Notes: generated by a model from the sequence alone, not told the origin. 64,000 nucleotides of DNA from Paludibacter sp. (GCA_028710895.1 JAQTTH010000001.1:455683-519682), one strand, 5' to 3'; positions 28,033 to 38,474 are shown, numbered from the stretch's first letter. A program made the numbers and translations.

Positions 28033-28105
28033 GACTTAGTAGCTCAGCTGGTAGAGCAACAGACTCTTAATCTGTGGGTCGAGGGTTCGAACCCCTCCTG
28101 GGTCA
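28033..28105 (+). tRNA. tRNA-Lys (CTT)
   Basis: A 73-base tRNA. Acceptor arms GACTTAG / CTGGGTC are paired with two G-T pairs, the D-arm is GCTCAGCTGGTAGAGC, the anticodon loop CTCTTAA gives CTT, and the T-arm is GAGGGTTCGAACCCCTC. The discriminator is A and no CCA is encoded. Confidence 0.96.
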
Positions 28106-28112
28106 CAAAAAC

Positions 28113-28149
28113 AAAAAGGAACGCGCTAATACACAGCATGTTCCTTTTT
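28113..28149 (+). terminator. Terminator after tRNA-Lys
   Basis: AAAAAGGAAC and GTTCCTTTTT form a 10-bp stem with a 17-base loop, followed by more T's. Confidence 0.75.
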
Positions 28150-28260
28150 ATTTTTTAAATACATTTGTACAACATTTGCACAATTAACGCAATTTATTTT
28201 TCTCCCACCATGACATAAAGATCTCAAAACCAATTGTTTTTAATCTTTGCCTGTTGTATT

Positions 28261-28510
28261 GATTCTGAAAGCTCTTTATTATACATGCGAATCAGAAGCT
28301 GAAACGAAAATTATAGAAGCTGGTTATTGCGCACGAAGTGGCTAAATGTAAATAACCGTGGGTAAAGCCCACTGGATGAATGAAAAGATCAACCAACCAC
28401 AAAGCGGTTGAATAAGATGTTCCCAGGCTCAGCCACCTTCGGGCCGATATTGTCAGGTCATTCCAACCGAGAGTTTCCACAAAGTTATTAGCTACTCTCA
28501 TTGCCAGTCC
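28261..28510. repeat. Degenerate REP-like stretch
   Basis: GTGGG and CCCAC at 28358-28372 form a short hairpin in a stretch that resembles interspersed repeats common in this phylum; its minus-strand conceptual translation contains HPVGFTHGY. No intact gene is visible. Assignment is from memory of such repeats and is weak. Confidence 0.3.
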
Positions 28511-28691
28511 AGATTATACACTTTCAGGACTTTACCTTATATCGAGAGATGACCTCAACCCTTAATTCACATCATACATAATTCTCGGACTAATAAGCGA
28601 TGAAGCTACCAGCAACAGTATACCTGCAGAAGCAAACAAACTCACCAACGAGAAAAACATAGATACCAGAGCTTGATCTCCGGCTGTATAA

Positions 28692-28916
28692 TCCTACCAG
28701 GGCGACGACAACGATGGAGTAAACCTGGTGCTGCTCAATGCCGATACAAAAATTGGTTTATTGAAACAGAACCTGGCCCTGCGCATCGATGCTACTGCCG
28801 AAGTCGAATTGCCTGCCGTATGGGTAGGGCAAAACGTCCACTGCTGGATCTATTTTTCGTCTCCTGACGAGATCAGCACTTCCAACAGTCAGTACATCAG
28901 TTCTATTTTGCTGTAG
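28692..28916 (+). pseudogene. Remnant of a DUF6266-like protein (C-terminal fragment)
   Basis: A frame of about 74 codons, closed by a stop upstream at 28689, reads YQGDDNDGVNLVLLNADTKI, then RIDATAEVELPAVWVGQNVH and CWIYFSSPDEISTSNSQYI. This matches my memory of the last third of DUF6266 proteins of Bacteroidetes: an acidic spacer, VLLxN, LPAxWxGxxVHCWIxFxSxD and SNSxYxxxI. No start codon or N-terminal part is present nearby, so I read it as a decayed gene. It is followed by a terminator. Confidence 0.5.
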
Positions 28917-28926
28917 GCAGTAAAAA

Positions 28927-28956
28927 AACTCCCGAATACGTTTGTATTCGGGAGTT
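28927..28956 (+). terminator. Terminator after the DUF6266-like remnant
   Basis: AACTCCCGAATAC and GTATTCGGGAGTT form a perfect 13-bp stem with a 4-base loop. The hairpin has outlived the gene it presumably served. Confidence 0.75.
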
Positions 28957-29196
28957 ATCAAACAAAATCAAACAATTTTCACACAGGTTTTTTATCGAAA
29001 TATCACTGAATAAAACATAAACAAATTATCTTTTCTATCCTCAAAAACAGCAGTAGAAGCCGAATCCAACAAAGTCTTCATAAACAATTGTTACATTGTT
29101 GAAATATTTATATTTTGCATTCATTACTATAAATCAGACTTTTTACCACAATAAAGCAAATTATTGTTATATCTTTCAGAACAAATTCCCGCTGAA

Positions 29197-29230
29197 TTTG
29201 TTCTACATTTAGAAAAATATTATATATTTG
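29197..29230 (+). promoter_or_regulatory. Promoter of the OmpA lipoprotein gene
   Basis: TTTG at 29197-29200 and TATATTTG at 29223-29230 are spaced by 22 bases. The leader would be about 105 bases and is A-rich. The region 28957-29196 shows nothing else. Confidence 0.6.
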
Positions 29231-29342
29231 CAGCATTGCATTTAACGCAACGAAATAATTGAAAACAGCATTCTGATTTCAAATACAACAAATAACTATT
29301 TATCAAACAAAATACATTATTAACAACTAAAAGACAAGTAAA

Positions 29343-30038
29343 ATGAAAAAAAAGAATGGATTGATGGCTATTATTTTAAGCTCGGCTATCGTATTATCTG
29401 GATGTAGCTCAATGAGCAATGCTGTAAAAGGTGGTTTAATTGGTGGTGGTGCAGGTGCTGCAATTGGCGCAGGTGTTGGTGCACTTATTGGTCACAACGC
29501 AAAAAGTGCTGCTATTGGTGCTGGTATTGGAACTGCAGTTGGTGCAACTACAGGCGTTATTATCGGTAAAAAAATGGATAAAGCTGCTGCTCAGGCTGCT
29601 GCTATCGAAGGCGCCCGCGTCGACAGCATCAGAGATGCAAACAACCTGAAAGCCGTAAAAGTAACTTTCGATTCAGGTATCTTGTTCCAAACTGGCAAAA
29701 GCACATTGAACGCTGCTTCAAAAGCTGCTTTGACAAAATTTGCTAAGATCTTAGTCGACAATCCTACTATGGATATCGCTATCATGGGACATACCGACAA
29801 CGTAGGTTCATTGGAAGTAAACCAAAAACTTTCTCAGGACCGCGCACAATCAGTTGCCGATTTTCTGAAAACTCAAAATGTACCTGCTTCTCAATTCAAA
29901 GAAATCGTAGGTAAAAACTTTGCCGAACCGGTAGCCGACAACAAAACTGCTGCAGGTAAAAAAGCAAACCGCCGCGTAGAAGTGTACATGTATGCAAGTG
30001 CAAAAATGATTAACGACGCTGCCAGCGAAGCAAAATAA
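29343..30038 (+). CDS. OmpA-family lipoprotein with glycine zipper
   Basis: A 231-residue protein. A lipoprotein signal ends in the lipobox LSGC (Cys21). Then comes a glycine-zipper region (about residues 29-78; GGLIGGGAGAAIGAGVGALI, and GAGIGTAVGATTGVIIG) able to insert into membrane. The C-terminal OmpA-like peptidoglycan-binding domain (about 100-218) has GHTDNVGSLEVNQKLSQDRA and KKANRRVEVYM. It should tether the outer membrane to the wall, like E. coli YiaD. It has its own promoter and terminator and rather biased codon use, suggesting high expression. Confidence 0.93.
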   Translation: MKKKNGLMAIILSSAIVLSGCSSMSNAVKGGLIGGGAGAAIGAGVGALIGHNAKSAAIGAGIGTAVGATTGVIIGKKMDKAAAQAAAIEGARVDSIRDANNLKAVKVTFDSGILFQTGKSTLNAASKAALTKFAKILVDNPTMDIAIMGHTDNVGSLEVNQKLSQDRAQSVADFLKTQNVPASQFKEIVGKNFAEPVADNKTAAGKKANRRVEVYMYASAKMINDAASEAK

Positions 30039-30083
30039 TCATTCATCAGAGGATATAAGCTCTGAAAACATTAAACATAGATT

Positions 30084-30121
30084 AAAAGAGCATTTCGGAT
30101 GTAAATCCGGAATGCTCTTTT
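30084..30121 (+). terminator. Terminator after the OmpA lipoprotein gene
   Basis: AAAAGAGCATTTCGGAT and ATCCGGAATGCTCTTTT pair around a 4-base loop. A clearly related hairpin is at 35973-36011, on the other side of the giant gene. Confidence 0.85.
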
Positions 30122-30354
30122 CCATTTGTATCAAATGCATGCTTCATTTATTTTAGGCAATGTCATAAAAACAACAGCTACATTAAAACAAATTGCATAT
30201 TTAACCGAATAAAATACATTCATATCATTTATTTTTCAGACCTTTATACTTTATTTCTACATCTTTTTCAGCATGTTTCTTCTTGATTATAAACAATATA
30301 GTTTATTTCCTATGGAAGTGCGGCGTCAGCACCTTAAACTCTGACAAAAAGAGC

Positions 30355-33300
30355 ATGAAAAAGTTATTTACTCTTCTTTCTTTTCTTGCATGTATCAGCT
30401 TTTCATCACATTCTCAATGGTCACTCCAAACCAACCCATTGGGAACAACTGATGGAAATTCGTTAGGAAAAATTCAGTTTGTAAGTCAGACTGAAGGTTG
30501 GATTGCCTGCGGAAGCAACGGCAGTCTGCTACACACCACCAACAGTGGTACTACATGGGAAATCGTGACCCCATTCACAGCCGATAATGTCGGCAACATG
30601 TCCGACCCCGGATTAAGCCTTAGTTTCGTGAACCCATCCCACGGTTGGGCACTAAAAACCTATGGAATTGCCGGAGGCGAGGATTTCAGCACAGCCAATG
30701 GTGCTGTGTTGTATCAAACCACCACTTCGGGGAGTACCTGGACAAAGAAAAACTTCCCCAAGCTCTTCGAAACCACAACCTACGGTACATCTGATTTGCA
30801 GGGTGCATGGCAGTGGCATTCAATTGTAGCTGCCAACACAAGCCTCATGTCCACCTGGGGTGGCTGGATGCATGGACTTATCACCTTAGATGCAACCGGA
30901 AACGGAACTTTTTCTTCCATTGTCAAGAGCGACGGAAACAATAACAACACATCTACTTCAGTTTCCATGACAATATCCTCACAAGGCAAAGTATCTGTTG
31001 GCTCCAGCTCCCATGGTTTTATGAGTGTCGATAAAAAATCGGTGTACATCACAATGACAGATGGTGGCGGCGGATTTATGATTGGAATAATGGAAAAAAC
31101 AAATTCAGCCACCACCTACAACACAGCCGATATGCAGGGAACCTGGCAAATTCATTCATTAACTACAGCCAATAATTCATTCGCAAGTCCAAATGCCAAC
31201 TGGATGCACGGCACAATAACAATAGATGCCAATGGAAATGCCACAGCAAACCTGATTGACAGAAACGGACCCAAATCACCACGGAATTCAGTACTGGCGA
31301 TTTCGTCCGACGGCATTGTCAGCAGTAGTCCCGGCGATCTTCACGGCTTTATGGGTATCGATAAAAAATCGATAACAATATCAATGACGGACGGTAGCGG
31401 CAGTGGTTTTAATCTTATGCTAATGCAGAAAATAAACCCCGCAACGACGTACTCCCTGCCCGACCTTCAGGGCATATGGCAAACTCATATACTTTCAACA
31501 GTAAATCCAACTATACCTATGCTCAATCAGCAAAGTTCATGGACACACGGCACCATAACAATGAATGCCAATGGTACTGGGAATATGCATTTCACCGACA
31601 GCAATGGAAAGAACGAAAGCAATGAAGTTAGCCTGCAACTCTCAACCGATGGAATACTTACAATTACCGGAGGTGATCTCCATGGAACATTAAGCGCAGA
31701 TAAAAACTCGATTGTTTTGACAAAGTCAGAACAAGATGGTACATTGACGATGGTTCTTATGCAAAAAGACCTTTCAGCAAGCGGCGACTTCGGCATGCAG
31801 GTTCAGTTTGCAACCGAGAATATTGGCTGGGTTTCTACCTACAATATGCTCTATAGCGATTTCAAAATATACAAAACAACGAACGGCGGTACCGACTGGA
31901 ACGAAATAACAGGGCCTGCCAATCCGGTTGGAGGATTCTATCATTTTGTAGATGCAACAAATGGATGGCTGATAGGCGCCAACCATGTTACTGAAGGAGG
32001 AGTAAACTCCATTTTCCACACCATCGATGGCGGATTATCCTGGACATTACAGGCCGAAAACGTTGGAGATGCCAACGCCATCTTTTTCTCCGATTTATCC
32101 CATGGTTGGGTAGTTGGAAAAAGTGGACTTGTGCTGAAAACCACAAACGGAGGAGCCAACTGGACGGCTGTTACAAACACAGGGCAATCATCAAATTCAA
32201 ACAGTAAAGCCGTTTTCTTCACCGATGCCAACAACGGTTGGATTGGAAGCGGACTTGAAAATACCGAAGGCGTCGGAACGCGGTTCATACTGGCAACAAA
32301 AGATGGTGGAGCCACCTGGACAACGCAACAAACACCTGTTACTAACAGCATTTTCAGCATTTCATTCTGGGATGCAAATCACGGTTGGTTCACAAGCGAC
32401 TATGGACAAATAGCTCATTTTGTTCAAAGTACGGTGAATATAAGTGCCGGCGGATTGGCTACAGCCTTTAGTCCGACAGATATGAGCAGCATTGCATACC
32501 TGACACTCACAGGTACAATTGATGCCCGCGATTTCAAAACAATGCGCGATAATATGCCAATGCTCACAAACATTGACTTGAGTGGTGTAACTATTCTGGC
32601 CTATTCGGGCACCGAAGGAACCTACAACACTACGCTTACTGATTATCCTGCCAACACAATTCCCCGTTCGGCATTCAATACAAGTACAGGTAAATCTACC
32701 TTACAATCAATAATTCTACCGGGAACACTTACAGCCATTGGCAGGGCGGCATTTAATAAATGTAGCGGATTAAAATCAATAAATATACCTTCGTCAGTTA
32801 CTTCCATTGGATATGGAGCATTTAATTTATGTAGCGGCCTTAGTTCTGTGAACATCCCTTCATCGGTAACTTACATCGACACATGGACTTTTGGAAGTTG
32901 TAAAAGCTTAAAGTCAATATCCATTCCTTCGTCGGTGACTTCTATAGGATATGCAGCGTTTACTTATAGCGGCCTGGAAAACATAACACTTCCGGCAGGT
33001 TTGCAAACAATTGGTCAGTATGCATTCCAAAACTGTTCTTCGTTGAGTTCAGTTTCAATACCGTCAACAGTAACTTCGATTGGATATTGTGCTTTTACGT
33101 TTGATAACGCACTTACTAAGTTGGAAGTGGCTGGTGACAATGCTAACTTCTCATCCGTAAACGGAGTCTTATTCAACAAAACACAACAAAAGCTACTATG
33201 CTATCCAGGTGGAAGCAATTCCGTGTATCAGATTCCGACAGGCGTAACGGTAGTCGACACTGCGGCATTTGAAGGCTCGTGGGTAATTCGCAACGTTTCA

Positions 33301-35964
33301 ATTCCAACAACTGTCACCACGTTATCACCCGAAGCTTTTTATTACTGTACGAATTTGAAGTCGATTGATATACCGGCATCGGTTACCTCTATTGGTAGTT
33401 ACGCTTTTTACAACTGCTACGGATTAACTTCAATTACAATGCACTCAACGCCAATCAATCTCAATGCATCAGATAGTGTGTTCAATTATGTAGACAAATC
33501 GGCTTGTACATTATACGTGCCTGTTGGTACAAAAGCCGCCTACCAGACAGCCGCTCAGTGGAAAGATTTCAACAACATTGTGGAACTGGTATACAAAACT
33601 GTAAACGTTTCGGCCGGAGGATTGTATACGGCCCTCACCGCAACTGAACTAAGCAATACAACCAATCTGAAGATAACCGGAACAATAGATGCCCGCGATT
33701 TTAAAACAATGCGCGACAATATGCCGTTGCTGTCTGATTTGGATTTGAGTGGCGTAATTATTCAAGCCTACGCAGGTACTGTTGGTCCTAACGATGGCTA
33801 CACCGCCTACAGTGCCAATGCCATTCCAAATCATGCATTCTATGTACAAGCAACAAACACGGGTAAAAAATCACTACGCAACGTACTGCTGCCACCAACA
33901 ATTACAACTATTGAACAAGTTGCATTTACAGCCAGCAGTTTGGGCAGACTGGTGTTACCAAATGGGGTTACTTCTGTTCAGGATTGGGCATTTGCTTCCT
34001 GTAATTTAAGCATTGTGTCTATACCCGCTACTTTGTCATCAATCGGACTGTGTGCATTCACGTACAACTGGGCTTTGGCCGGATTCAATGTGGCCGCCGA
34101 CAATCCGTACATGACAACAATTGACGGAATACTTTTTGATAAATCACAGAAAACAATCATATGCTATCCAAACGGTGCGCGAAGCAATAATTACCAAATT
34201 CCAACAGGCGTATCTACTATCGACAAATCGGCATTTGCAGGTTGGTCGCTCGAAAGTGTCTTTATTCCGTCCTCAGTAAATACGATATCGAAGTATGCAT
34301 TTTATCAGTGCGAAAGCCTCAAATCAATTGAGATACCAGCATCGGTCATCTTCATTGGCGAATCGGCATTTGCAGGCTGTACAGGCCTCACTTCCATCAA
34401 AGTGGATGCTAATTACCCCCTTGATATAAGCTCTTCGAACAATGTATTCCTCAATGTAAACAAAAGTACATGCACACTATACGTGCCCATTGGTTCTAAA
34501 TCGATGTATCAGTCGGCAAACCAATGGAAAGACTTTGTAAACATTGTGGAAGCTGAAAACAATACGACCTACAATGTAACAGTGCCCCCGGCTACAAAAG
34601 CGTGCTACATAGCCGGCGAAATGAACAACTGGAGCTTTACTCCGATGACAATGGTTGATAATACACATTATACAATCACTATTCCGGGAGCCAATCCGGC
34701 AACACACTATAAATATTGCTCTGGTCCTGCATGGAAGTATGTAGAAAAGGCAGCCGATGGAAGCGAGCTTCCTAACAGAGCATATACTCCAAACGATGTG
34801 GTTGCAAGCTGGGCCTCTGTCTACGACCCTACAATGGTATTAACCGACATGGTTTATAGCGTGACTGTTCCGGATGGAACTAAAGCCTGTTACATTGCCG
34901 GCGAAATGAACGATTGGAATTTAGTACCAATGAACAAAGTGGATAATACACATTATACGGTAACACTCAAATCATCTGACACCTTCGCATATAAGTTCTG
35001 TTCAGGTCCTGCGTGGGACTTTGTAGAGGTAAATGCCGACGGCTCCTCTGATTCAAACAGAAACTATGCAACAAACGACATTGTTGTCAGATGGTCATCT
35101 GTTTACGATCCCGGTGCACTGACAGGAGCCGATTACTACCTGCCACTGAATGTGGGTAATTACTTAAAGCTAAATACGACAGAAATACCTAACGGAAGCA
35201 AATGGGGTCCTCGCATGACCATTTATCATATTAACCGTACCGAAAACATTGGTAATGTTCCGTATTTCGTTGAACAGGGTACAGAGATAATGAATGATAA
35301 TCCTGCTAACAGTTCAATATTCCGCACATTCTGGCTACGCAAAGATGCTATCGGAAATATAGTGGCCGGAGCTTATGCCACAACCGGAAGCACCAGCCTT
35401 GATTCGGCGACCATTTTCAAAACTCCTGCTTTGATCTTCCCAAATCAGTTCCTGACGGTTGGCTACTCTCAAACTTATCAGGAAGGACCGGGAATTGTAG
35501 GATTGGATTCTGTAATCAGTACAACGGCAGCTGCCGCCTCGTTTACGAATTGTATTCAGATTCGTTCAATCCGGAAAACAAATGGAGTCATCGATATGGT
35601 TGAAGACAACTATTATGCTTATCACGTTGGATTAGTTATGAGCAAACGCTTATTGCCAACTCAGCAAATGTATACAGCTACATTACTTGATTATCTGGCT
35701 ATTCCTCCTACAGCGGTAATTAATCCGAAACTGAGCGACTATCCAATGGCAATCTATCCAAATCCGGCAACGGATGGTTTCTATATAGCACTGGATGGGA
35801 ATAATGCCAGAATTTCCATTTACAATCTGAATGGTATGTTGGTGATCTCGACGAATGTTGTCGATAAGAAGTTAATCAATATCTCTGCTTTGAACAGGGG
35901 AATGTATATTGTAAAAATAGCAACAGAAAGTAATACGTACGAGCGAAAACTTATGAAGAAATAA
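30355..35964 (+). CDS. Giant secreted mosaic protein with T9SS sorting tail
   Basis: 1869 residues. A signal peptide (KKLFTLLSFLACISFSSHS) fixes the start at 30355; the open frame reaches back to 30283. Domain order: YCF48/BNR-like propeller repeats (about 22-138), then three tandem units of about 111 residues (140-250, 252-362, 363-472; TTYxxxDxQGxWQxHxL ... WMHGTIT), then more propeller (473-690). Two BspA-like LRR_5 blocks follow (693-1075, 1082-1398), each opened by VNxSAGGL and GTIDARDFKTMRDNMP. Next are two starch-binding-like beta domains (1403-1495, 1500-1590; TKACYIAGEMNxW), an unassigned region (1592-1795) and a type IX secretion C-terminal domain (1797-1869; YPNPATDGFYI ... KLMKK). 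Probably a surface adhesin or glycan binder. Confidence 0.88.
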   Translation: MKKLFTLLSFLACISFSSHSQWSLQTNPLGTTDGNSLGKIQFVSQTEGWIACGSNGSLLHTTNSGTTWEIVTPFTADNVGNMSDPGLSLSFVNPSHGWALKTYGIAGGEDFSTANGAVLYQTTTSGSTWTKKNFPKLFETTTYGTSDLQGAWQWHSIVAANTSLMSTWGGWMHGLITLDATGNGTFSSIVKSDGNNNNTSTSVSMTISSQGKVSVGSSSHGFMSVDKKSVYITMTDGGGGFMIGIMEKTNSATTYNTADMQGTWQIHSLTTANNSFASPNANWMHGTITIDANGNATANLIDRNGPKSPRNSVLAISSDGIVSSSPGDLHGFMGIDKKSITISMTDGSGSGFNLMLMQKINPATTYSLPDLQGIWQTHILSTVNPTIPMLNQQSSWTHGTITMNANGTGNMHFTDSNGKNESNEVSLQLSTDGILTITGGDLHGTLSADKNSIVLTKSEQDGTLTMVLMQKDLSASGDFGMQVQFATENIGWVSTYNMLYSDFKIYKTTNGGTDWNEITGPANPVGGFYHFVDATNGWLIGANHVTEGGVNSIFHTIDGGLSWTLQAENVGDANAIFFSDLSHGWVVGKSGLVLKTTNGGANWTAVTNTGQSSNSNSKAVFFTDANNGWIGSGLENTEGVGTRFILATKDGGATWTTQQTPVTNSIFSISFWDANHGWFTSDYGQIAHFVQSTVNISAGGLATAFSPTDMSSIAYLTLTGTIDARDFKTMRDNMPMLTNIDLSGVTILAYSGTEGTYNTTLTDYPANTIPRSAFNTSTGKSTLQSIILPGTLTAIGRAAFNKCSGLKSINIPSSVTSIGYGAFNLCSGLSSVNIPSSVTYIDTWTFGSCKSLKSISIPSSVTSIGYAAFTYSGLENITLPAGLQTIGQYAFQNCSSLSSVSIPSTVTSIGYCAFTFDNALTKLEVAGDNANFSSVNGVLFNKTQQKLLCYPGGSNSVYQIPTGVTVVDTAAFEGSWVIRNVSIPTTVTTLSPEAFYYCTNLKSIDIPASVTSIGSYAFYNCYGLTSITMHSTPINLNASDSVFNYVDKSACTLYVPVGTKAAYQTAAQWKDFNNIVELVYKTVNVSAGGLYTALTATELSNTTNLKITGTIDARDFKTMRDNMPLLSDLDLSGVIIQAYAGTVGPNDGYTAYSANAIPNHAFYVQATNTGKKSLRNVLLPPTITTIEQVAFTASSLGRLVLPNGVTSVQDWAFASCNLSIVSIPATLSSIGLCAFTYNWALAGFNVAADNPYMTTIDGILFDKSQKTIICYPNGARSNNYQIPTGVSTIDKSAFAGWSLESVFIPSSVNTISKYAFYQCESLKSIEIPASVIFIGESAFAGCTGLTSIKVDANYPLDISSSNNVFLNVNKSTCTLYVPIGSKSMYQSANQWKDFVNIVEAENNTTYNVTVPPATKACYIAGEMNNWSFTPMTMVDNTHYTITIPGANPATHYKYCSGPAWKYVEKAADGSELPNRAYTPNDVVASWASVYDPTMVLTDMVYSVTVPDGTKACYIAGEMNDWNLVPMNKVDNTHYTVTLKSSDTFAYKFCSGPAWDFVEVNADGSSDSNRNYATNDIVVRWSSVYDPGALTGADYYLPLNVGNYLKLNTTEIPNGSKWGPRMTIYHINRTENIGNVPYFVEQGTEIMNDNPANSSIFRTFWLRKDAIGNIVAGAYATTGSTSLDSATIFKTPALIFPNQFLTVGYSQTYQEGPGIVGLDSVISTTAAAASFTNCIQIRSIRKTNGVIDMVEDNYYAYHVGLVMSKRLLPTQQMYTATLLDYLAIPPTAVINPKLSDYPMAIYPNPATDGFYIALDGNNARISIYNLNGMLVISTNVVDKKLINISALNRGMYIVKIATESNTYERKLMKK

Positions 35965-35972
35965 TTTGTTCT

Positions 35973-36011
35973 AAAAGAGCATTTCGGAAACAATAACCGG
36001 AGTGCTCTTTT
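35973..36011 (+). terminator. Terminator after the giant secreted protein gene
   Basis: AAAAGAGCATTTCGG and CCGGAGTGCTCTTTT pair around a 9-base loop, with a T-run. Its first 16 bases are identical to the hairpin at 30084. Confidence 0.85.
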
Positions 36012-36228
36012 TCATTTGTGGAACAAAACAGATTAAACCGCAAAATACAAATTTATAAGTTATAACACAAGTTACAGAAACAAACAATACAAAAACACAT
36101 ATATAATTTACAATTTGTAATTTAAACTGACTTTTTACAAACCATTACAGCAAAAACAAGTACATGAATCCCAATTTGAGTATTTTTGTACCTGATTAAG
36201 AATACAATAACAATAAAACACGATAAAA

Positions 36229-37062
36229 ATGAAATTCACCAAAATGCACGGAACCGGCAACGACTATATCTATGTCAACGGTTTTGAAGAGCAAATAGAA
36301 AACCCGGTTGAATTCGCCATACAGTACAGCGACCGCCACAAAGGCATTGGTTCCGACGGACTCGTTTTGATTCTGCCTTCGGAAACCTGCGATTTCAGAA
36401 TGCGCATGTTCAATGCCGACGGTTCGGAATCGGAAATGTGTGGAAACGCATCACGCTGCATAGGCAAATTTGTGTACGACAAAGGACTTACAACCAAAAC
36501 AGAAGTAACGTTAGAAACCCTGGCAGGCATTAAAATCCTGAAGCTATTTATCGGAACCGATAAACTCGTTGAAAAAGTAACTGTGGATATGGGCGAACCC
36601 ATTCTGGAAGGAACCAAAATACCAACTACGTTCGATTTACCAAAAGTAATCGACGTGCCAGTTACGTTCAACGATAAGATACAATATAATATCACGGCAG
36701 TTTCTATGGGCAATCCACACGCTGTAATCTTTACAAGTGGCATTCACGATCTGAATCTACCCGAAATTGGTCCGGTAATCGAAAATGCAGCTATCTTTCC
36801 ACGTCGCACAAATACTGAATTTATCGAAGTAGTATCCGACAGTTACGTAAAAATGCGCGTTTGGGAACGTGGTTCGGGCGAAACAATGGCTTGCGGCACA
36901 GGAGCCTGTGCGGCTGTAGTAGCCGGAGTATTAAACGGCAAAAACTCACGCAAAACAACCGTCGAACTCCTGGGAGGTGAACTCACAATCGAATGGAAAG
37001 AGTCCGATAACCACGTTTATCTTACCGGTGGCGCAACAACTGTATTTGAAGGAGTGATCTAA
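36229..37062 (+). CDS. dapF: Diaminopimelate epimerase
   Basis: A 277-residue cofactor-free epimerase turning LL- into meso-diaminopimelate for peptidoglycan and lysine. Both catalytic cysteines are visible: Cys71 in [12 protein letters not shown] and Cys222 in [12 protein letters not shown]. The N-terminus [16 protein letters not shown] is typical. It is 104 bases upstream of dapL, the enzyme for the preceding step, on the same strand; the two form a functional pair and probably an operon. Confidence 0.97.
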   Translation: MKFTKMHGTGNDYIYVNGFEEQIENPVEFAIQYSDRHKGIGSDGLVLILPSETCDFRMRMFNADGSESEMCGNASRCIGKFVYDKGLTTKTEVTLETLAGIKILKLFIGTDKLVEKVTVDMGEPILEGTKIPTTFDLPKVIDVPVTFNDKIQYNITAVSMGNPHAVIFTSGIHDLNLPEIGPVIENAAIFPRRTNTEFIEVVSDSYVKMRVWERGSGETMACGTGACAAVVAGVLNGKNSRKTTVELLGGELTIEWKESDNHVYLTGGATTVFEGVI

Positions 37063-37124
37063 TCCACCCTAACCCCTGAAGGGGAATAAAGAAACAACTA
37101 ATAATAAAACATAACCCAAATATA

Positions 37125-37160
37125 GTTGTCACTATCAACTGCCAACTATCAACTGTCAAT
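37125..37160. repeat. Low-complexity linker before dapL
   Basis: Repeated ACTATCAACTG / CAACTATCAACTG words end directly before the dapL ATG. This is another example of the short tandem linkers seen in front of start codons in this window. Confidence 0.6.
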
Positions 37161-37166
37161 TAAATT

Positions 37167-38390
37167 ATGGCACAGATTAACGAGAATTTTATAAAGATAC
37201 CGGCTACCTATCTTTTTTCCGAAATTGCTAAACGCGTAGCACAACACAAAGAAGAAAATCCTACGGCTCCTATTATCCGCATGGGTATTGGCGATGTAAG
37301 CCTTCCCCTACCTGACGCATCGGTCGACGCAATGATCAAAGCAGCCGACGAACAACGCAGCGCCGAAACATTCAGAGGCTACGGGCCGGAACAGGGTTAC
37401 GCTTTTCTTCGCGAAGCAATTGTGATTAATGACTTCACAAACAACGGAATTGATATTGCCGAAGACGAAATCTTTGTAAGCGATGGTGCAAAAAGCGATA
37501 CGGGAAATATAGGTGACATTTTCGACGTGAGCAACCGCGTTGCCATTACCGACCCAAGTTACCCTGTGTATGTTGATACCAACGCCATGGGTGGTCGCGC
37601 AGGCGAACCAAACGCACTGAACGAATGGAGCAACCTTGTTTATTTGCCTTGCAATGCCGAAAACAACTTTGTGCCACAATTCCCAACCGAAAAAGTAGAC
37701 CTTATCTATTTGTGCTACCCAAACAACCCAACCGGAACAACGCTTACAAAAGATCAGTTGGCTGCATGGGTTAAATACGCCAAAGAAAACAAAGCAGTTA
37801 TTCTGTTTGATGCTGCTTACGAGGCCTTTATTACCGAAGAAAACGTACCGCACAGTATCTACGAAATAGAAGGTGCCAAAGATGTGGCTATCGAATTCCG
37901 CAGTTTCTCCAAAACAGCCGGATTTACCGGAACCCGTTGTGGATACACCGTAGTGCCAAAACAGTTGATGGGCTATGCCGAAAATGGCGAACAGGTTTCA
38001 TTAAACAAACTGTGGAATCGTCGTCAGTGTACAAAATTCAACGGTACATCATACGTTGTGCAACGTGCTGCCGAAGCAACATACAGTGTTGAAGGCAAAA
38101 AACAGGTAAAAGCACTTATCGGTTTCTACACCGAAAATGCCCGCATCATTCGCGAAGGACTTTTGAAAGCAGGTTACACAATTTTCGGAGGTGTGAATGC
38201 TCCTTATGTTTGGGCAAAAGCACCTGTAGGCATGGGTAGCTGGGAATATTTCGATTACCTGTTGAAAGAAAAGAACATTGTTACAACTCCCGGTGCCGGA
38301 TTTGGTGCAAGTGGCGAGGGTTATGTGCGTTTCTCTGCTTTTGGAAGTCGCGAAAACACAATTGAAGCCATGAAACGATTGGAAAAATAA
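37167..38390 (+). CDS. dapL: LL-diaminopimelate aminotransferase
   Basis: A 407-residue class I PLP-dependent aminotransferase. The start [20 protein letters not shown] and [11 protein letters not shown] are DapL hallmarks. The cofactor lysine is K249 in [18 protein letters not shown], and [13 protein letters not shown] carries the conserved Asn-Pro. It makes LL-diaminopimelate directly from tetrahydrodipicolinate, bypassing the succinylase and acetylase routes. Its neighbour dapF performs the next step. The gene is followed by a strong terminator. Confidence 0.96.
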   Translation: MAQINENFIKIPATYLFSEIAKRVAQHKEENPTAPIIRMGIGDVSLPLPDASVDAMIKAADEQRSAETFRGYGPEQGYAFLREAIVINDFTNNGIDIAEDEIFVSDGAKSDTGNIGDIFDVSNRVAITDPSYPVYVDTNAMGGRAGEPNALNEWSNLVYLPCNAENNFVPQFPTEKVDLIYLCYPNNPTGTTLTKDQLAAWVKYAKENKAVILFDAAYEAFITEENVPHSIYEIEGAKDVAIEFRSFSKTAGFTGTRCGYTVVPKQLMGYAENGEQVSLNKLWNRRQCTKFNGTSYVVQRAAEATYSVEGKKQVKALIGFYTENARIIREGLLKAGYTIFGGVNAPYVWAKAPVGMGSWEYFDYLLKEKNIVTTPGAGFGASGEGYVRFSAFGSRENTIEAMKRLEK

Positions 38391-38411
38391 ATACTACCAT
38401 TCAATCTCTAT

Positions 38412-38449
38412 AAAAAAACTCCGAAGCGTTTCGTTTCGGAGTTTTTTTT
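38412..38449 (+). terminator. Terminator of dapF-dapL
   Basis: AAAAAACTCCGAA and TTCGGAGTTTTTT form a 13-bp stem, followed by more T's. Since it is A/T-flanked on both sides it may also end the convergent 38475-38804 gene. Confidence 0.85.
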
Positions 38450-38474
38450 ATCTATAACAGAATACTGTATCAAA

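Noticed and set aside
29440..29649. Plus-strand 69-residue leucine/valine-rich frame inside the OmpA gene
   Set aside because: It is a shadow of the glycine-zipper coding sequence in another frame.
30283..30354. Longer N-terminus for the giant secreted protein
   Set aside because: The signal peptide begins at the Met at 30355; extending it would bury the signal behind 24 extra residues.
31941..32360. Minus-strand 139-residue frame in the giant gene
   Set aside because: It is antisense to a repeat-rich coding region and has no promoter or family resemblance.
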